Positions 1 through 10,418 of a stretch of DNA of 64,000 nucleotides are shown here, one piece after another. Location of the stretch: positions 1,460,067 to 1,524,066 of the forward strand of contig CABFPE010000010.1 in the NCBI GenBank assembly GCA_900660155.1. The letters run 5' to 3'. A model generated the notes under the pieces. That model saw only the letters and a program-made list of their open reading frames with translations, made no database searches and was not told the origin of the DNA. The translations under genes were made by a program, and so were the position numbers. Every line of letters starts with the position of its first letter. Position 1 is the first letter of the stretch. The stretch is from Hofstenia miamia (lineage: Eukaryota > Xenacoelomorpha > Acoela > Hofsteniidae).

Positions 1-31
<31 letters not shown>
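1..31. repeat. (TA)n microsatellite at window edge
   Basis: An uninterrupted TA dinucleotide run opens the window. The 400 bases after it, up to the first glutamine synthetase exon, show no coding signal and most likely belong to the preceding intron of that gene. Confidence 0.9.
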
Positions 32-33
<2 letters not shown>

Positions 34-438
34 ATACCAAGCCCACAGAAGGTTATCAGTAAGGCATAGTTTCTTAAATTTTTTGGGCGTCAACATTTAA
101 AAGGTTAAAACTTAGCAGATTAGTTTTAGGGAAATTACCTTAGGTAAATTTTATAGGCACTTGAAATTACCCTGTCTGAATTATTTGCTAAAATAATGTA
201 CTGAAATAACCAATTTATTTATCTTTGTTTGATTTAAATCAAGGTCAATGTGATTAAAAATCATGATTTAAATCATTGAATTTTGATCACCTTATTTGAA
301 TCGTGCTACGATAATGTAGTTATTAAACGTTCAGATAACCGCATATCATCCTTGCGTTGAAGTGGTATTTTTTATCCATTAATTTGAATCTTTGAGATGA
401 TTCACATTTTTTACAGTTACTGCAATTAAAATATTTAG

Positions 439-958
439 GTGGGTCCATGTATCGGAGTTTCTGCTGGAGACCATCTCTGGATCGCCCGTTACATTATGCA
501 TCGGCTGTGTGAATACTATGGAGTCGTTGCTAACTTCCATCCAAAGCCTCTTCCAGAATGGAATGGCGCTGGTAATCATTGCAATTTCAGTACAAAGAGT
601 ATGCGTGCTCCCGGTGGAATAAAGGTATGATTTGTTTTGTCGATTTGGTGTTTTTATTTTTAGTGATTTTTAGCATATATTGTCTGCCATTGAAAGATTA
701 AAAGCCAAACAAGAGTTGCATATCAAAGGCTATGATCTTTCTGGTGGTGAAGAAAACAAGGAGCGATTATCAGGCGCCTATGAAACTGCTTCTTGGAAGA
801 AATTCACTTGGGGCTATGGTGACCGAGCCGCTTCAATCAGGATCAACCGCCACACACAGCTTGCTGGCTGTGGCTACCTCGAAGATAGACGACCAGCATC
901 CAATTGTGATCCGTACATCGTCTGTGAATTAATCGCTCGTACCTCTTTAGGCTGTTGA
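439..958 (+). CDS. Glutamine synthetase, C-terminal half (two exons, gene runs off the left edge)
   Basis: Glutamine synthetase joins glutamate and ammonia using ATP. Exon A is 439-624 and exon B is 674-958, with a 49-bp GT-AG intron (625-673). An AG acceptor at 437-438 opens exon A in frame. Seen directly: [13 protein letters not shown] at the exon start; the ATP-binding signature [16 protein letters not shown] with its catalytic-site His; STKSMR; the DRAASIRI arginine loop; and [11 protein letters not shown]. All are hallmarks of eukaryotic GSII enzymes. The region between KP and NGAG is one residue shorter than in vertebrate enzymes, which the PROSITE pattern allows. The protein stops at TSLGC, lacking the roughly 12-residue tail of vertebrate GS. 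Upstream exons lie outside the window. The sequence is divergent, so it may be a lineage-specific paralogue. Active-site residues in this half are intact, so I read it as a functional gene. Confidence 0.93.
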
Positions 959-2048
959 TGAGATATCATAGTGGCAATATATTGAATATCGTTGTGCAGT
1001 ATATCCATCAAATATTGTAGAATTGCTATACAATGTACACAATAATATATTTTTGACTTCCTTCTTTTCCCATATTTAAGATGATGTGACTGACTACATC
1101 CTGTCTCTTATACACATTGCATAAATTTCTTAAAATTGTGAAATTGAATTGAAGTTACTTATGTAAATTTAACAATTTTTTATCAATATATTTACTCATT
1201 TAAACCTTTGCAAATTACAGGCATTATAAAAACAATTATTAATGTTTTATAGTAAGTTTTGCTTATCTATATTTCCACTTAGTTGCAAATTGATATTACC
1301 TAGTTACAGATTTTATTCTTTCAGTATCCAAATATTTTGTAGAGATGCCCTAAAAGATCTGTATGATATTCATTATCTTAAAAAATTTTAGTAATGGAAG
1401 TTCTATAGAAGAATTTCTAAATCTCTCTCCGTATTAAGTTTCATTATGGTAAAGCAGTCAAATGTGTATGTCAATGCGTGGGCAATATTTGAGCCACCAC
1501 ATTAATATTTTCGTGATAATTGCGTTATTCGTCAAGGTGAACCGATAACGATATGCATCCCTGACGTCATTCATTTAAGTTGAAACTTTAATTCTGGGAG
1601 TGTATGATAGTTAGCCATGAAGCGAGGGTCTTTTTCGTTGCATCTGATAGTGCGTTTGTATGTTTCAGGGTACAGATATTTGGGAGACCATTTTTTCAAT
1701 ATTGAATTTGGCTTGTCCTTGGTCTCTACCAAGTAAATTTCCAGTTTTGTTAATTCATGTTACTCTTTAAAAATGTCAATTTACATTATAGTACATTCCT
1801 ACGTGCAGTATAAGCTAAATGTGGCGTTCAATACATGCTATTTCAGCATTTATATAAATTTCAAGTGGCATTTGCAACCCGTTCAACAATACTCTACTGA
1901 ATTTACTGATCCAGTAGAAGCGGCCAGACCAGATATCTTTGTTCTTACAGTGATGTTGATATTTGGAAATAGTTCTTATGCAATGGTTTGATGGAATGGA
2001 ATCGAATATTATTTCTTAGTAACTGTTATACTTTGCAGAAGCACAGGC
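959..2048. other. 3' flank of glutamine synthetase, no gene seen
   Basis: AT-rich sequence after the stop codon. No clear AATAAA close to the stop and no supported exon or repeat structure. Confidence 0.5.
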
Positions 2049-2228
2049 ATGATTAAAAAACGAGTGAAGGGTGCGATTTTTCTTGAGATGACGAACAAAG
2101 AACGTGAACGCACCATCACAGCGAGTAGAGTGAGAATTCAAGAATGTTGTAAAATCAAATGGAACAAGGTCCAGATTGCGAGTCAAGAAACTATTGAACA
2201 GGAGATCTCAGGCGTGAAATTGAAGTGA
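2049..2228 (+). other. Possible short ORF or exon, unrecognised
   Basis: A 59-codon ORF rich in Lys, Arg and Glu begins with ATG a few bases after a TTGCAG that could be a splice acceptor. The stretch 2040-2400 is less AT-rich than its surroundings, which is the main reason to flag it. No family is recognised. Gene or chance ORF cannot be decided by eye. Confidence 0.2.
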
Positions 2229-2617
2229 CCGCGAAATATTGAGCAGAGCATCTTTGTGTTGTAAGGGAGAAATACATTTGAAAGCACGTTTCTGGAACCT
2301 TCAATAGAGTGGAGCAATCACGAGATGGCTACCAACGAGAAGAATAGCACAAGGAATGGCCTTGAACAATGAGTCTCACAGCAAATGAGGTATTGAAATA
2401 TATATATACATTGAATAATATGGAGTTCATTAAAAAAATAAATATTGTCAATTCAAGTCTTTCATTTAAAGAAGATTTATAATTTGAACTATAATTCAAA
2501 TTACTAAATAGTTATTGTCCATACATAGATTTGTATTTAAAAATTGTACGCTATTTATAAAAAAAGGTATTGAAATGAACATTATGAAAGATAGCAAAAG
2601 TCGAAATTTGCTTTAAG

Positions 2618-2734
2618 GTGCGTTCAGACGAGAACCTTTTGATGTATATCATTTGATATACGTCAAAAAGATGCTCGTCTGAACGCACATTATTCAAATT
2701 AGCATACATTAAAAAGATTCTCGTCTGAACGCAC
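2618..2734. repeat. Long palindrome plus third half-site of a GTGCGTTCAGACGAG repeat family
   Basis: 2618-2688 is a near-perfect inverted repeat with arms of about 34 bases and a 2-3 base loop. Its ends are GTGCGTTCAGACGAG and the complement CTCGTCTGAACGCAC. A third copy of the right half lies at 2720-2734, 46 bp after the second. The same core recurs near 4118 and 4163, so it is a dispersed family, probably a tiny MITE or foldback repeat. Confidence 0.8.
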
Positions 2735-3379
2735 ATTATTCATTTGAACGATAAGTAATTAACGACTTTGTTTTGGGGACAGATTCTCTCAAGTAGCCAT
2801 AGGTCTTAAAATGCGATTTAACTTCAAAACGAACCATGACGATATTTAATTATACAAAAGGCAGTTATTCCTTTTAATGAAGCAATATTGATTTTTCACA
2901 AATTAGGCTACTGAATTGTCAATATCTTTTACATGCATTTAGAACTAATTAAAATTACTTATAAAACAAATTTCAAGCATGTATTGAAATTTATTATATT
3001 GTCAATTGTGTAATTACAAGGAAACTTTTAAGGCCCCGCGTTTTGGGAGTCGTTTCGGTTTGGTTCTCATAAAATACCGCGGTATCGGTATGTCTATGAA
3101 AATTCAATAGTATATTTTGCATATATATATATATAACTTATAATCTCCAACTGAATTTTTTTTAAAACCTAATCATGCCCGCGTTTCAAACATAAATATT
3201 TGAAATTTTGCAGGGTAGTGTCTCTTTAATTTACCTGCATAGTTAATATATTTAAGTTCAAGTGAATACTGCGGGAGCAATGGCCAAAAAATAGGTTTTT
3301 GGGGAAAAGTGCGATTCCCACTAAATGCCTTAGAAATTTCGCACTGTTTCCTGCTAAGTATAAGGTTTTTGCATTTCCC

Positions 3380-3429
3380 ATATATATATATATATATATA
3401 TATGCATACATAAATATATATACATATAC
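3380..3429. repeat. (TA)n microsatellite
   Basis: TA run inside the candidate MITE; the nominal ORFs across it are low complexity. Confidence 0.85.
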
Positions 3430-3681
3430 GGGCTCTAGATGCTATGGGATTTGCATCCAGCTCGCCTCGTAGGAGGAGAGCCAGAAAAATTCATTTTATC
3501 CAAAAAAAATTACATTGCGCATTTGGAATAGATGTCTAATTTATTATGTATAAGTTTCAATTTTCTTCGAAAAAAAAATTTATACCCGTATCCAGCGCCC
3601 TCTGCTATAGTATCTAACGCCCGTATATATTTTTTTTGTATCCAGCACCCTGGAGATATTTGCAAAAAAGGGTATCTAGAA

Positions 3682-3683
<2 letters not shown>

Positions 3684-3716
<33 letters not shown>
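3684..3716. repeat. (TA)n microsatellite
   Basis: Second uninterrupted TA run inside the same candidate MITE. Confidence 0.9.
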
Positions 3717-3718
<2 letters not shown>

Positions 3719-4099
3719 AAGATAGTTGTAGTATACAGTGGTTATATCAATTAAATGTATTCATATGTAAAATGGAATAAAATAATGTACCGATCAATGT
3801 TTTAAGAGGGATACTACGTTATCAGTATTTTTCGGAATTGTCATAATATATCGGTATTGGTTTCAGTATCGGTATACCGCCGGCCTCTAGATACTTTAAA
3901 CAGGTAATTTCGTTTTTTAACAATCAACAATTAACTACTTATTCTTGGAAATATTGTATAACAATATATTTAGAATTAAACATCCAATCAAATTCGTTTT
4001 TGATTTACTATTTTGAATCAGTAATTTAGGTGGTGATTATAGAATTATAGTCTTCCCACCCAATTTCTATTAAACTTAATTGATGAATAAACAAGTGGC

Positions 4100-4190
4100 C
4101 GTGCATCAAAATAATGCTCGTCTAAACGCAATTGCATCAAATTGATGGACATCAAAAAGATGCTCGTCTGAACGCACTTTCATCAAAAGA
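4100..4190. repeat. Second locus of the CTCGTCTGAACGCAC repeat
   Basis: Two units, CTCGTCTAAACGCA (4118-4131) and CTCGTCTGAACGCAC (4163-4177), 45 bp apart. Each is preceded by a CATCAAA(A/T)A-type leader, as at the 2.6-kb locus. Both loci thus have the same tandem period of 45-46 bp. Confidence 0.75.
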
Positions 4191-4656
4191 TGCGCACAAA
4201 AGGACACATGTCCAGTGTAATTTAAGTTGGCAGTAAGTTTAACTCCAAGATGAGTATGATAAGGAGAAAATGTACCTGGAAAAGGTAGATCCGTTGGATA
4301 TACTAAAAAGGTGATGTCCCATGCATTGGTAGGACTAAAATGAAAATTGTTAACATAGACAACAGCTCAAGATCAAATGAGATATTGGAGGCTAAAGAAC
4401 TGCCAATTAAAATATCGCAATGTCATTGACATACAGTAACCAGGGAACGTTAATGGCAACAAGGAAAAAAGAACAGCAAACATAGATCTAGTTTGTTGCC
4501 AATTAATAAAAGGAAAGGAAAGGAAATATCTATATTTAGGGTTTCCTTTAATATATAAAATACTGTTTGCAACTCTAAATATTGTCAAAAAAACATTACA
4601 AATAACAGAAACAAAGACATACAAAATAAATAATTACAAAAACAAATACAATTACT

Positions 4657-5045
4657 AACTTGAGCTGGTTAGTACTCGAAAGTAATATCGAATTTCTCAA
4701 AACGAATACCAAATATCTCAAAACGGATACTGTTGTTGTTAAGCAACAGAGTGGCTTTAGCCAATTAAATTGATAAAATGTCATTTTTTGTAATGGCATT
4801 TAGACACAGATTTTATACAGAATGCTTTATAAAGTCATGCAGAATATTGACAAAAATTCTACACTAATAAACTTATTAGATGAGCAGAACTATCGAAAAT
4901 ATATTTATGTTGATTGAGTTGAAAATAATTACTTAGAAAACTTTCTAATATTTGATGTCCTATCAAGGTGCTGTACGTTTTTAAAAATATTTGGTATTCG
5001 TTTTGAGAAATATGGTATCAATTTAAAGTACCAACCGCTTGAGTT
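4657..5045. mobile_element. Foldback or MITE-like element with ~60-bp inverted arms
   Basis: The left arm (4657-4720) and right arm (4982-5045) are inverted copies. Both carry TTTCTCAAAACGAATACCAA, and the outer ends are AACTTGAGCTGGTTAGTAC and, complemented, AACTCAAGCGGTTGGTAC. The interior of about 260 bp has no coding content. No clear target duplication, so the superfamily is open. Confidence 0.6.
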
Positions 5046-5731
5046 ATGGCGAATTTTGATTAGATGCGGTCTGTTGAATAATCAGTATTAAAAAATTTCT
5101 TTGCAATTTGTAGACCTACAGAAGTAGTTTTAATTTCGTTTTTATATGCTCTTAATTTTGAGTTTGTTTTATAGATTTAGTGACGTAGTATAAATGTGAA
5201 TTTTTGCTATGGTTGGAAACTATTGCGATATATTTTTAAGAAACTTAACTTAATATTGAAATAGCCATTTTCTTAATAAAATTAGTTTTTTTGTAAAATT
5301 TAGTCGAGAATCAAAGTTATACCTAAATATTTAAAATCATTATATGTATGCCATAAAATTTCCCTTTAAACGGAGAAACATTTGTGGAAGTGACGTTAAA
5401 TTTAAGTATCATACTGGTCTACAATCAATATGCTTCCTTATCAAAAACATTCAATCTTGGCTAAATGTGGGTTACTGAAAACGAAAATCACATCAAAAAT
5501 TGTTTATTGGCTCTGGTTTGTGAGATATGGCAAAGTGCATGTTTGTTAATTTCTATAAAAATGTTGATATTGTCCCATCAGAATTCATAAGCCTTCGTTA
5601 ATGAGAATATTATAGATAGCGTGTATTTTGTTACAGAAACCTTTGCTCACGAGCTGTCATTTCCATTTATTATAGCAAATAATGTTAATGGTTTATTATC
5701 TAAGTTACACTTGGTGAAAGAATAGTTGCTA
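5046..5731. other. No gene seen
   Basis: AT-rich spacer. I looked for the missing 3' part of the minus-strand LINE here (RT motif C, C-terminus, tail) and did not find it. Confidence 0.5.
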
Positions 5732-6670
5732 TTAATCCCTTCTGTGCAGGAGAAATATAATTATCGGATGTCTAACAAAGTAAAACGCTTTTTTAAAGTA
5801 GAAAAAGAATATTCGTAGGTAAGAGTTTTTTGTTTCTAGCAGAGACAGCGAATGGTGTACAACTTCAATTAAAGCATGAACTGTAGAACGACCAGGTGTT
5901 CCTCCAAATTGTCTGGGATCTAAAAATGCTAAACTTTTAGGCTTTAGTTCTTTGTCCATAATAATTTGTTCAATTAATTTAGATACTGAGTGAGTTAAAG
6001 GTATTGGACTTATATCCGTCAATGGTGTAATAACAGGTTTAACCTTTTCAAGGTGAATAACATCTGCAGTTACAAATGGTTCTGCTGAAGAATCATACAA
6101 AGAAGATTCTATCAAAGTACAAATTGGCTTTGCTAGTTCATAACTAAAACTTTGCAGAATCCAATTGGGCAATGCATTAGAATTATGATCTCGACCCGAA
6201 GCTTTTTGAACAGGTAATTTTTTTAACATATGAAAAATCATCATTTCATCACATTATTTCACAATTGTGATTCCTTCTTATTGGTGGAGAAATTTCTTGG
6301 AAATGACAAACAGATTCTGTTAGCTTTAAATTTAGTTCATTAGTAAGATCAATCGGCGACATTTGACTAAGAGTTACCTTGATTGAACAGATATAAAGCT
6401 CATTTTTCTAATACATGACCACCACTGTGAAGGGTTAACTTGTTTGAGTTCCTTGACATGATTTTCGTAGTATCTTTCTCTTAAAACCTTCAAAAATCTG
6501 TTAATGTAATTGCGTAATTTTTTAAATTTAACTAAATTGCCAGAGTGTAATGCTTGTCCTCTTTTCTTTATGAGTTTCTTTATTTTTGGACTTATCCATG
6601 GCTTTTCATTAGATAAAAATTTCAATTTGATGTGAAATATAAGAAGAAAACACATCCCATTGACTAACAA
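5732..6670 (-). pseudogene. LINE linker and N-terminal reverse transcriptase
   Basis: 6374-6670 encodes the basic linker (KPWISPKIKKLIKKRGQALH). 5732-6244 encodes RT fingers and early palm: KASGRDHNSNALPNWIL, ADVIHLEKVKPV, DPRQFGGTPGRSTVHALI, then a motif A region in which the aspartates of the usual FLDFxKAFD box are replaced (FFYFKKAFY). A break separates linker and RT. The ORF ends soon after motif A with no catalytic YxDD box in the window. Confidence 0.8.
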
Positions 6671-6703
6671 AGTTCGGGCACTTCCTAAAGAATTCCATCC
6701 AGT

Positions 6704-7560
6704 TTACTGATGATAAAATTTCCGAAATTGTAATTTGTTTGTATCACAAATACTTCGACGCAATATGTAAGAATTTGATTGTGGTTTATATTTTGTTGAC
6801 CGCATTATTATTGATTGGTGGAGACATCCTCCTATGCTTGGCAGGGGACAAACTTCCTTAAAGGTGGCTTGATTCGATTTAAAAATTTTGTCAAATGTTT
6901 TGCCAAGGTGGTTTGGGAATTTAACCATTTGGTGTATGTGAAATTCTGTGAGTAAAAAGTTATTATTTAGGGCAATAAAATCTCCAGTGATAACTATCAT
7001 ATGATTTGGATAGTCAATTTCAAATGACTTAGCTGCTAATCAAAGGTATTTTGTCAATTTTTTGTTTTCGGCATTACTCCAATACGGATGATAGATCACT
7101 CCAATGATGTATCCACTAATGCCAAGAGGTGAGCAAGAGGCAGACAATTTAATCCATAAGGCTTCTATTCCTAAAAATTCATCACTTTTTACCAAAGAAG
7201 ATATAAAACGCAAATACGGAATGCCACAAAGAATCGGAATCATTACTCCTCCTCCATGTGAGACAATTCTGTCTAAACGCTCAATATTATAATTATCCAA
7301 CTGAAAACTTCAATCTGAAATTAGATTTGATAGATGTGTTTCAGCAATAGCACTAACTCCACTAGATTTTAAGAAACAAATGAAAAAAGTTCATCCATTT
7401 TATGCTTTAGTGATTCTACATTGCTAAAGAACACAGATGGTATCAGTGGAAATTCCTATTTATGTAGTCAATCTACAATAACCAAGCTGTCATTTTTGTA
7501 GAGCTTAAGATTTCTAATTTTTAATTCAGACTTATCAATTCCTGCTTTTATCATTTCGTA
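6704..7560 (-). pseudogene. LINE apurinic-type endonuclease
   Basis: In order on the minus strand: a 'SNVESLKHKMDEL' start resembling the N-A-R-S-L-x-K-x-D-E-L motif; DNYNIERLDR-VSHGGG; IEALWIKL; GYIIGVIYHPYWSNAE; GDF-ALN; and a final G-x-x-HQS box. The GDFN and SDH motifs are degraded (GDFI, CLHQ), so the nuclease would be inactive. Similarity to the EEP nucleases of CR1/L2-like elements is clear along the whole length. Confidence 0.75.
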
Positions 7561-7569
7561 AAGTCTCTT

Positions 7570-8016
7570 TCAAATTTTTTTCTCAATTAAACGATCTTCC
7601 TCTGATAGATCACTTGAGATAAAAACTTTTCTATTATATGTTTTTAGTTTTGCCACGCTTGCCATGACTGTTCTTACTGTCCACTCTGCGTTAAACTTGA
7701 CAATGAGATTTCTAGGTCTATTACTGCTTTTGCTGTATTTTCCAATTCTAAAAACATTACATGGTTGATCTTTTACATTTAAATATTTTAACATGTCATA
7801 TACTAATTCTATTTCACACTTCAACCTATCTTCATAATTTCCTGAAACCTCGGGCATGCCATTAATGCCTAATTTTAAACGAAATGACGTGTCACTTACT
7901 GCTTTTAGCATTGAAGATGAAGAGGCTTGTTCATTGTTGCGTTCAACGAGTGTACTCAATTCCTCTTCTGCTCTAATTTTTAATTTCTTATGCTCTTCTT
8001 CAACATAACGATACAA
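7570..8016 (-). pseudogene. LINE ORF1, coiled-coil and C-terminal nucleic-acid-binding domain
   Basis: 148 residues. The first third is Glu/Lys-rich (KKLKIRAEEELSTLVERN) and likely helical. The rest has an RRM-like pattern with FRIGKYSKSSNRPRNLIVKF followed by a KVFISSDLSEEDR segment, typical of the C-terminal domain of LINE ORF1 proteins in this group. It sits between the zinc-finger piece and the endonuclease. Confidence 0.65.
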
Positions 8017-8021
8017 AGACT

Positions 8022-8246
8022 TTATACGAATTTCTTCCTTTCATCCTTCAAAGAACAGTCATTACATATTGTAATGAGATTGTCAGAATAACGTACGAAT
8101 GCGTCCAATGCAGTTTTGGAAAAGCCAGCACATTCCTTTAAATGGTAATTTGATTTGCAACATATGCACATGAAGACATTTGCATTGCACATCATATGAT
8201 TGCATGACTTACAAACTATATCAGATTGCATTATTATGTATGCCAT
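8022..8246 (-). pseudogene. LINE ORF1, N-terminal PHD-like zinc finger
   Basis: About 74 residues starting at a Met, with paired cysteines CKSC, CNANVFMC-ICC, a His-x-x-x-C and a final CNDC. The spacing fits the PHD/treble-clef finger at the start of many CR1-type ORF1 proteins, thought to help RNP assembly. It lies immediately upstream of the other ORF1 piece on the same strand, separated by a frame break of a few bases, so both belonged to one protein. Confidence 0.65.
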
Positions 8247-8480
8247 AAAAATGTGTGTTGTGCTAATAATTTTAATCTTTTCAATTTAGTTAGAGCCTAC
8301 ATATATTCCGAACAACTTTCAACTGGATATTGCTTACGTTAACGATGAAAATTTATATAAAATACGTGTATTTACACTTATTGGTAATTATGATCATAAA
8401 ATTCTATTTCTGCTACCTAAAAAACATGTAAAAATAAAACTAGAGTAAGTTATTGCACATGACAGGTAGCAACTTCTGTG

Positions 8481-9787
8481 AATAGTATTGATTTTAATGA
8501 AGCTTTTTCTAGTATAGACTGGGAACTTATTCAAAGTGACTTACTTCTAGATAACAAGGTTGTGTGTACAGAATCATACATACAGTTTGTAATTGATACT
8601 ATTGTTCCTAAATGAAAAATTAAGAATACGGACAGAAAATTGTCTTAGAAAGAAAGCTTGTGCAATCAAAAATCAGGATAAACATAAAAGAAATATGGTT
8701 CAGAAACATATTAACAAGATACTGTATTGGCATAGAAAAAATGAAATAAGTCAAATGTCTATTCATGATATTTTTGATCAAATTGACAGCAAAATGAAAA
8801 AAAATTACAAAGGTTTTGTAATAAATAAGGAACGAGCAAATGCCCTTAATAGGTTTTTTACCCGGTTTAATGAGCATGTTGGAAAGGATGCCTTAGACAC
8901 TGACTTTGATCATTTACTTGAAACAGATAATTTTCCTATTGTTGTGCCGTCAGATGTCAAACTAATTTTTAAAAATGTTAATCCAAAGAAATCTTCTGGT
9001 GATAGTAAAGTTCCTGCTTGGATAATTCATGATTGTGCAGATCAATTGTCCAAACCTTTTGCAAATTTGTTTGCTCTGAGTTTTGAAGAACAATTGTATC
9101 TTCGTGGAAGACTGGTGTGGTTTCTGTAATTCCTAAAAAATTGATTCATCCATTGAAAACAGGCAATCTCTTAGACCGGTTGTTGTAACTTCTATTGCAG
9201 CGAGATGTCTTGATAGAACTGCGCTGAAGTACCTAATTTAGATGATTAGTGATGTTGACGACGTTAAACAGTTTGCCTACAAAAAGAGGATGTCGAATGT
9301 TGATGCGGTACTTTGGTTGAATCACCAAATACTTAAAAACCTTGATAGCGGTAAATGTATTATTAGATGTTTGTCGACTTTTCTTCAGCCTTCAATACTA
9401 TTTTACAAAATGTTCTTTTAAATAAAATTAGTAAAGTTACAGTTGGGAATTACAAATGTATTACAAAGTGGCTCTGTATTTATGTGAATGGGTTTAAACA
9501 ATGTGTGAAACACGGCAAAATCTGATCAGAATATGCCAATACTTGGTAGGGATACCACAGGTTGGGCCTGTGAGTGGCCCTCTTTTTTTTTACATATAGC
9601 ACGAATTCTATAAAGGCCAAATATTGTGATTTGGATAAATACTCAGATAATACTAAAATCCATTCACAATATAAATGATTTTGAATTATACAAAACTGAT
9701 ATTGCTGCAATTGAAGATTTTTATAAAAGTCAACTTAATTTTTAATGTTGGAAAATGCAAATAATTATTTTTTAAAATAAGATGTTC
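8481..9787 (+). mobile_element. LINE fragment, second family (first of two duplicated copies)
   Basis: Starts with a linker (FNEAFSSIDWELIQSDLL), then 8593-9129 reads into RT: ANALNRFFTRFNEHV, NPKKSSGDSKVPAWIIHDCA, DQLSKPFANLFALS. After a frame break come QFAYKKRMSNVDAVLWLN, a motif A relic (STFLQPSILF in a shifted frame) and a degraded motif C region (DKYSDNTKIH). It resembles the L2/Rex-type pol common in aquatic animals and differs from the minus-strand LINE next door. The endonuclease is missing. From 8929 on it is nearly identical to 10419-11277. Confidence 0.75.
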
Positions 9788-10417
9788 TAAGAGCACATCA
9801 GGTAAGCACTGGCTACCAGCCACACAGCTGTTTGAATGGTGAACAAATTAATGTTGGTGCAAAGCCATTATGAAGCTCCCGTTAAATTAAGTCATGGACC
9901 ACTGTCTCAAATACCCTAGTGCTCGAACATTTAGCTTTCCATGACAATTAATAAAATAACCTGACAAAGAAAAGCAAAGTAAATCCAATGAATTTAAGTC
10001 ATCACCAAAAAAATAAATTGCACCACTTTAATACTTGAAAATATTAAACATTCAAATATTTGGCTAGTGTAGCATCATCCAAAATAAAACAGAAATAAGC
10101 TGCAAACGTCGCAGAAGATACTAAGATCGAAAAGAAGTGATTAAAAAATATTATGATTAGATCAAGTGTGATTATTTCAGTTTGATTTGTATATTGCAAC
10201 CAAGAAAATACCATGTGTCAAAAAAGAGATAATTGTATCTGTTGATAAAAACATTGTCAACCAAATGTTGCTTACATTGTTTTTAGCTTCAATCTTGGTG
10301 TAACATCCTCCACCTGGCCTAATTGTACAGTGTATTATCGTTAATAACTATCACTCAGTAAATGGTGGGTGAGGATTTACTGATTTAGTAAACCATCAGA
10401 CGTTTCTCCTCTGTTTA
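9788..10417. other. Unique 630-bp tail before the first N
   Basis: This stretch replaces the LINE C-terminus present in the second copy. It has no coding signal. It could be an insertion on one haplotype or a misjoined contig end. The N at 10418 prevents reading its right border. Confidence 0.5.
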
Positions 10418-10418
10418 N

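Larger units (their letters stand above)
3029..3889. mobile_element. Candidate hAT-type MITE with TA-rich interior
   Basis: The ends read TAAGGCCCCGCG on the left and, complemented from the right, TAGAGGCCGGCGG, an imperfect terminal inverted repeat. Flanking 8-mers are GAAACTTT (3021-3028) and GATACTTT (3890-3897), one mismatch apart, as expected for an aged hAT 8-bp target duplication. Near both ends a 'cggtatcggtat'-like motif is repeated in inverted orientation. The 861-bp interior holds two (TA)n tracts and no ORF of note. Confidence 0.5.
5732..8246 (-). mobile_element. CR1/L2-like LINE, 3'-truncated, largely collinear
   Basis: Read on the minus strand, the order is ORF1 zinc-finger part, ORF1 C-terminal domain, apurinic-type endonuclease, linker, and the N-terminal half of reverse transcriptase. 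The parts follow each other with almost no gaps, so this is one insertion. It breaks off in RT just after motif A; fingers and early palm are present but motif C and the 3' end are absent. Loss of the 3' end is unusual, since LINEs normally truncate at the 5' end, so a later deletion or rearrangement is likely. Several frame breaks and lost catalytic residues show it is dead. Family by general resemblance: CR1/L2/Rex-type of the Jockey superfamily. Confidence 0.8.

Noticed and set aside
3226-3780. ORFs with YIYIYIYI stretches
   Set aside because: They are translations of (TA)n microsatellites on either strand, not genes. The same holds for ORFs near 20352-20552.
9480-9710. 76-codon minus-strand ORF repeated identically at 10970-11200
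   Set aside because: It is the antisense shadow of the plus-strand LINE, and its repetition only reflects the assembly duplicate.
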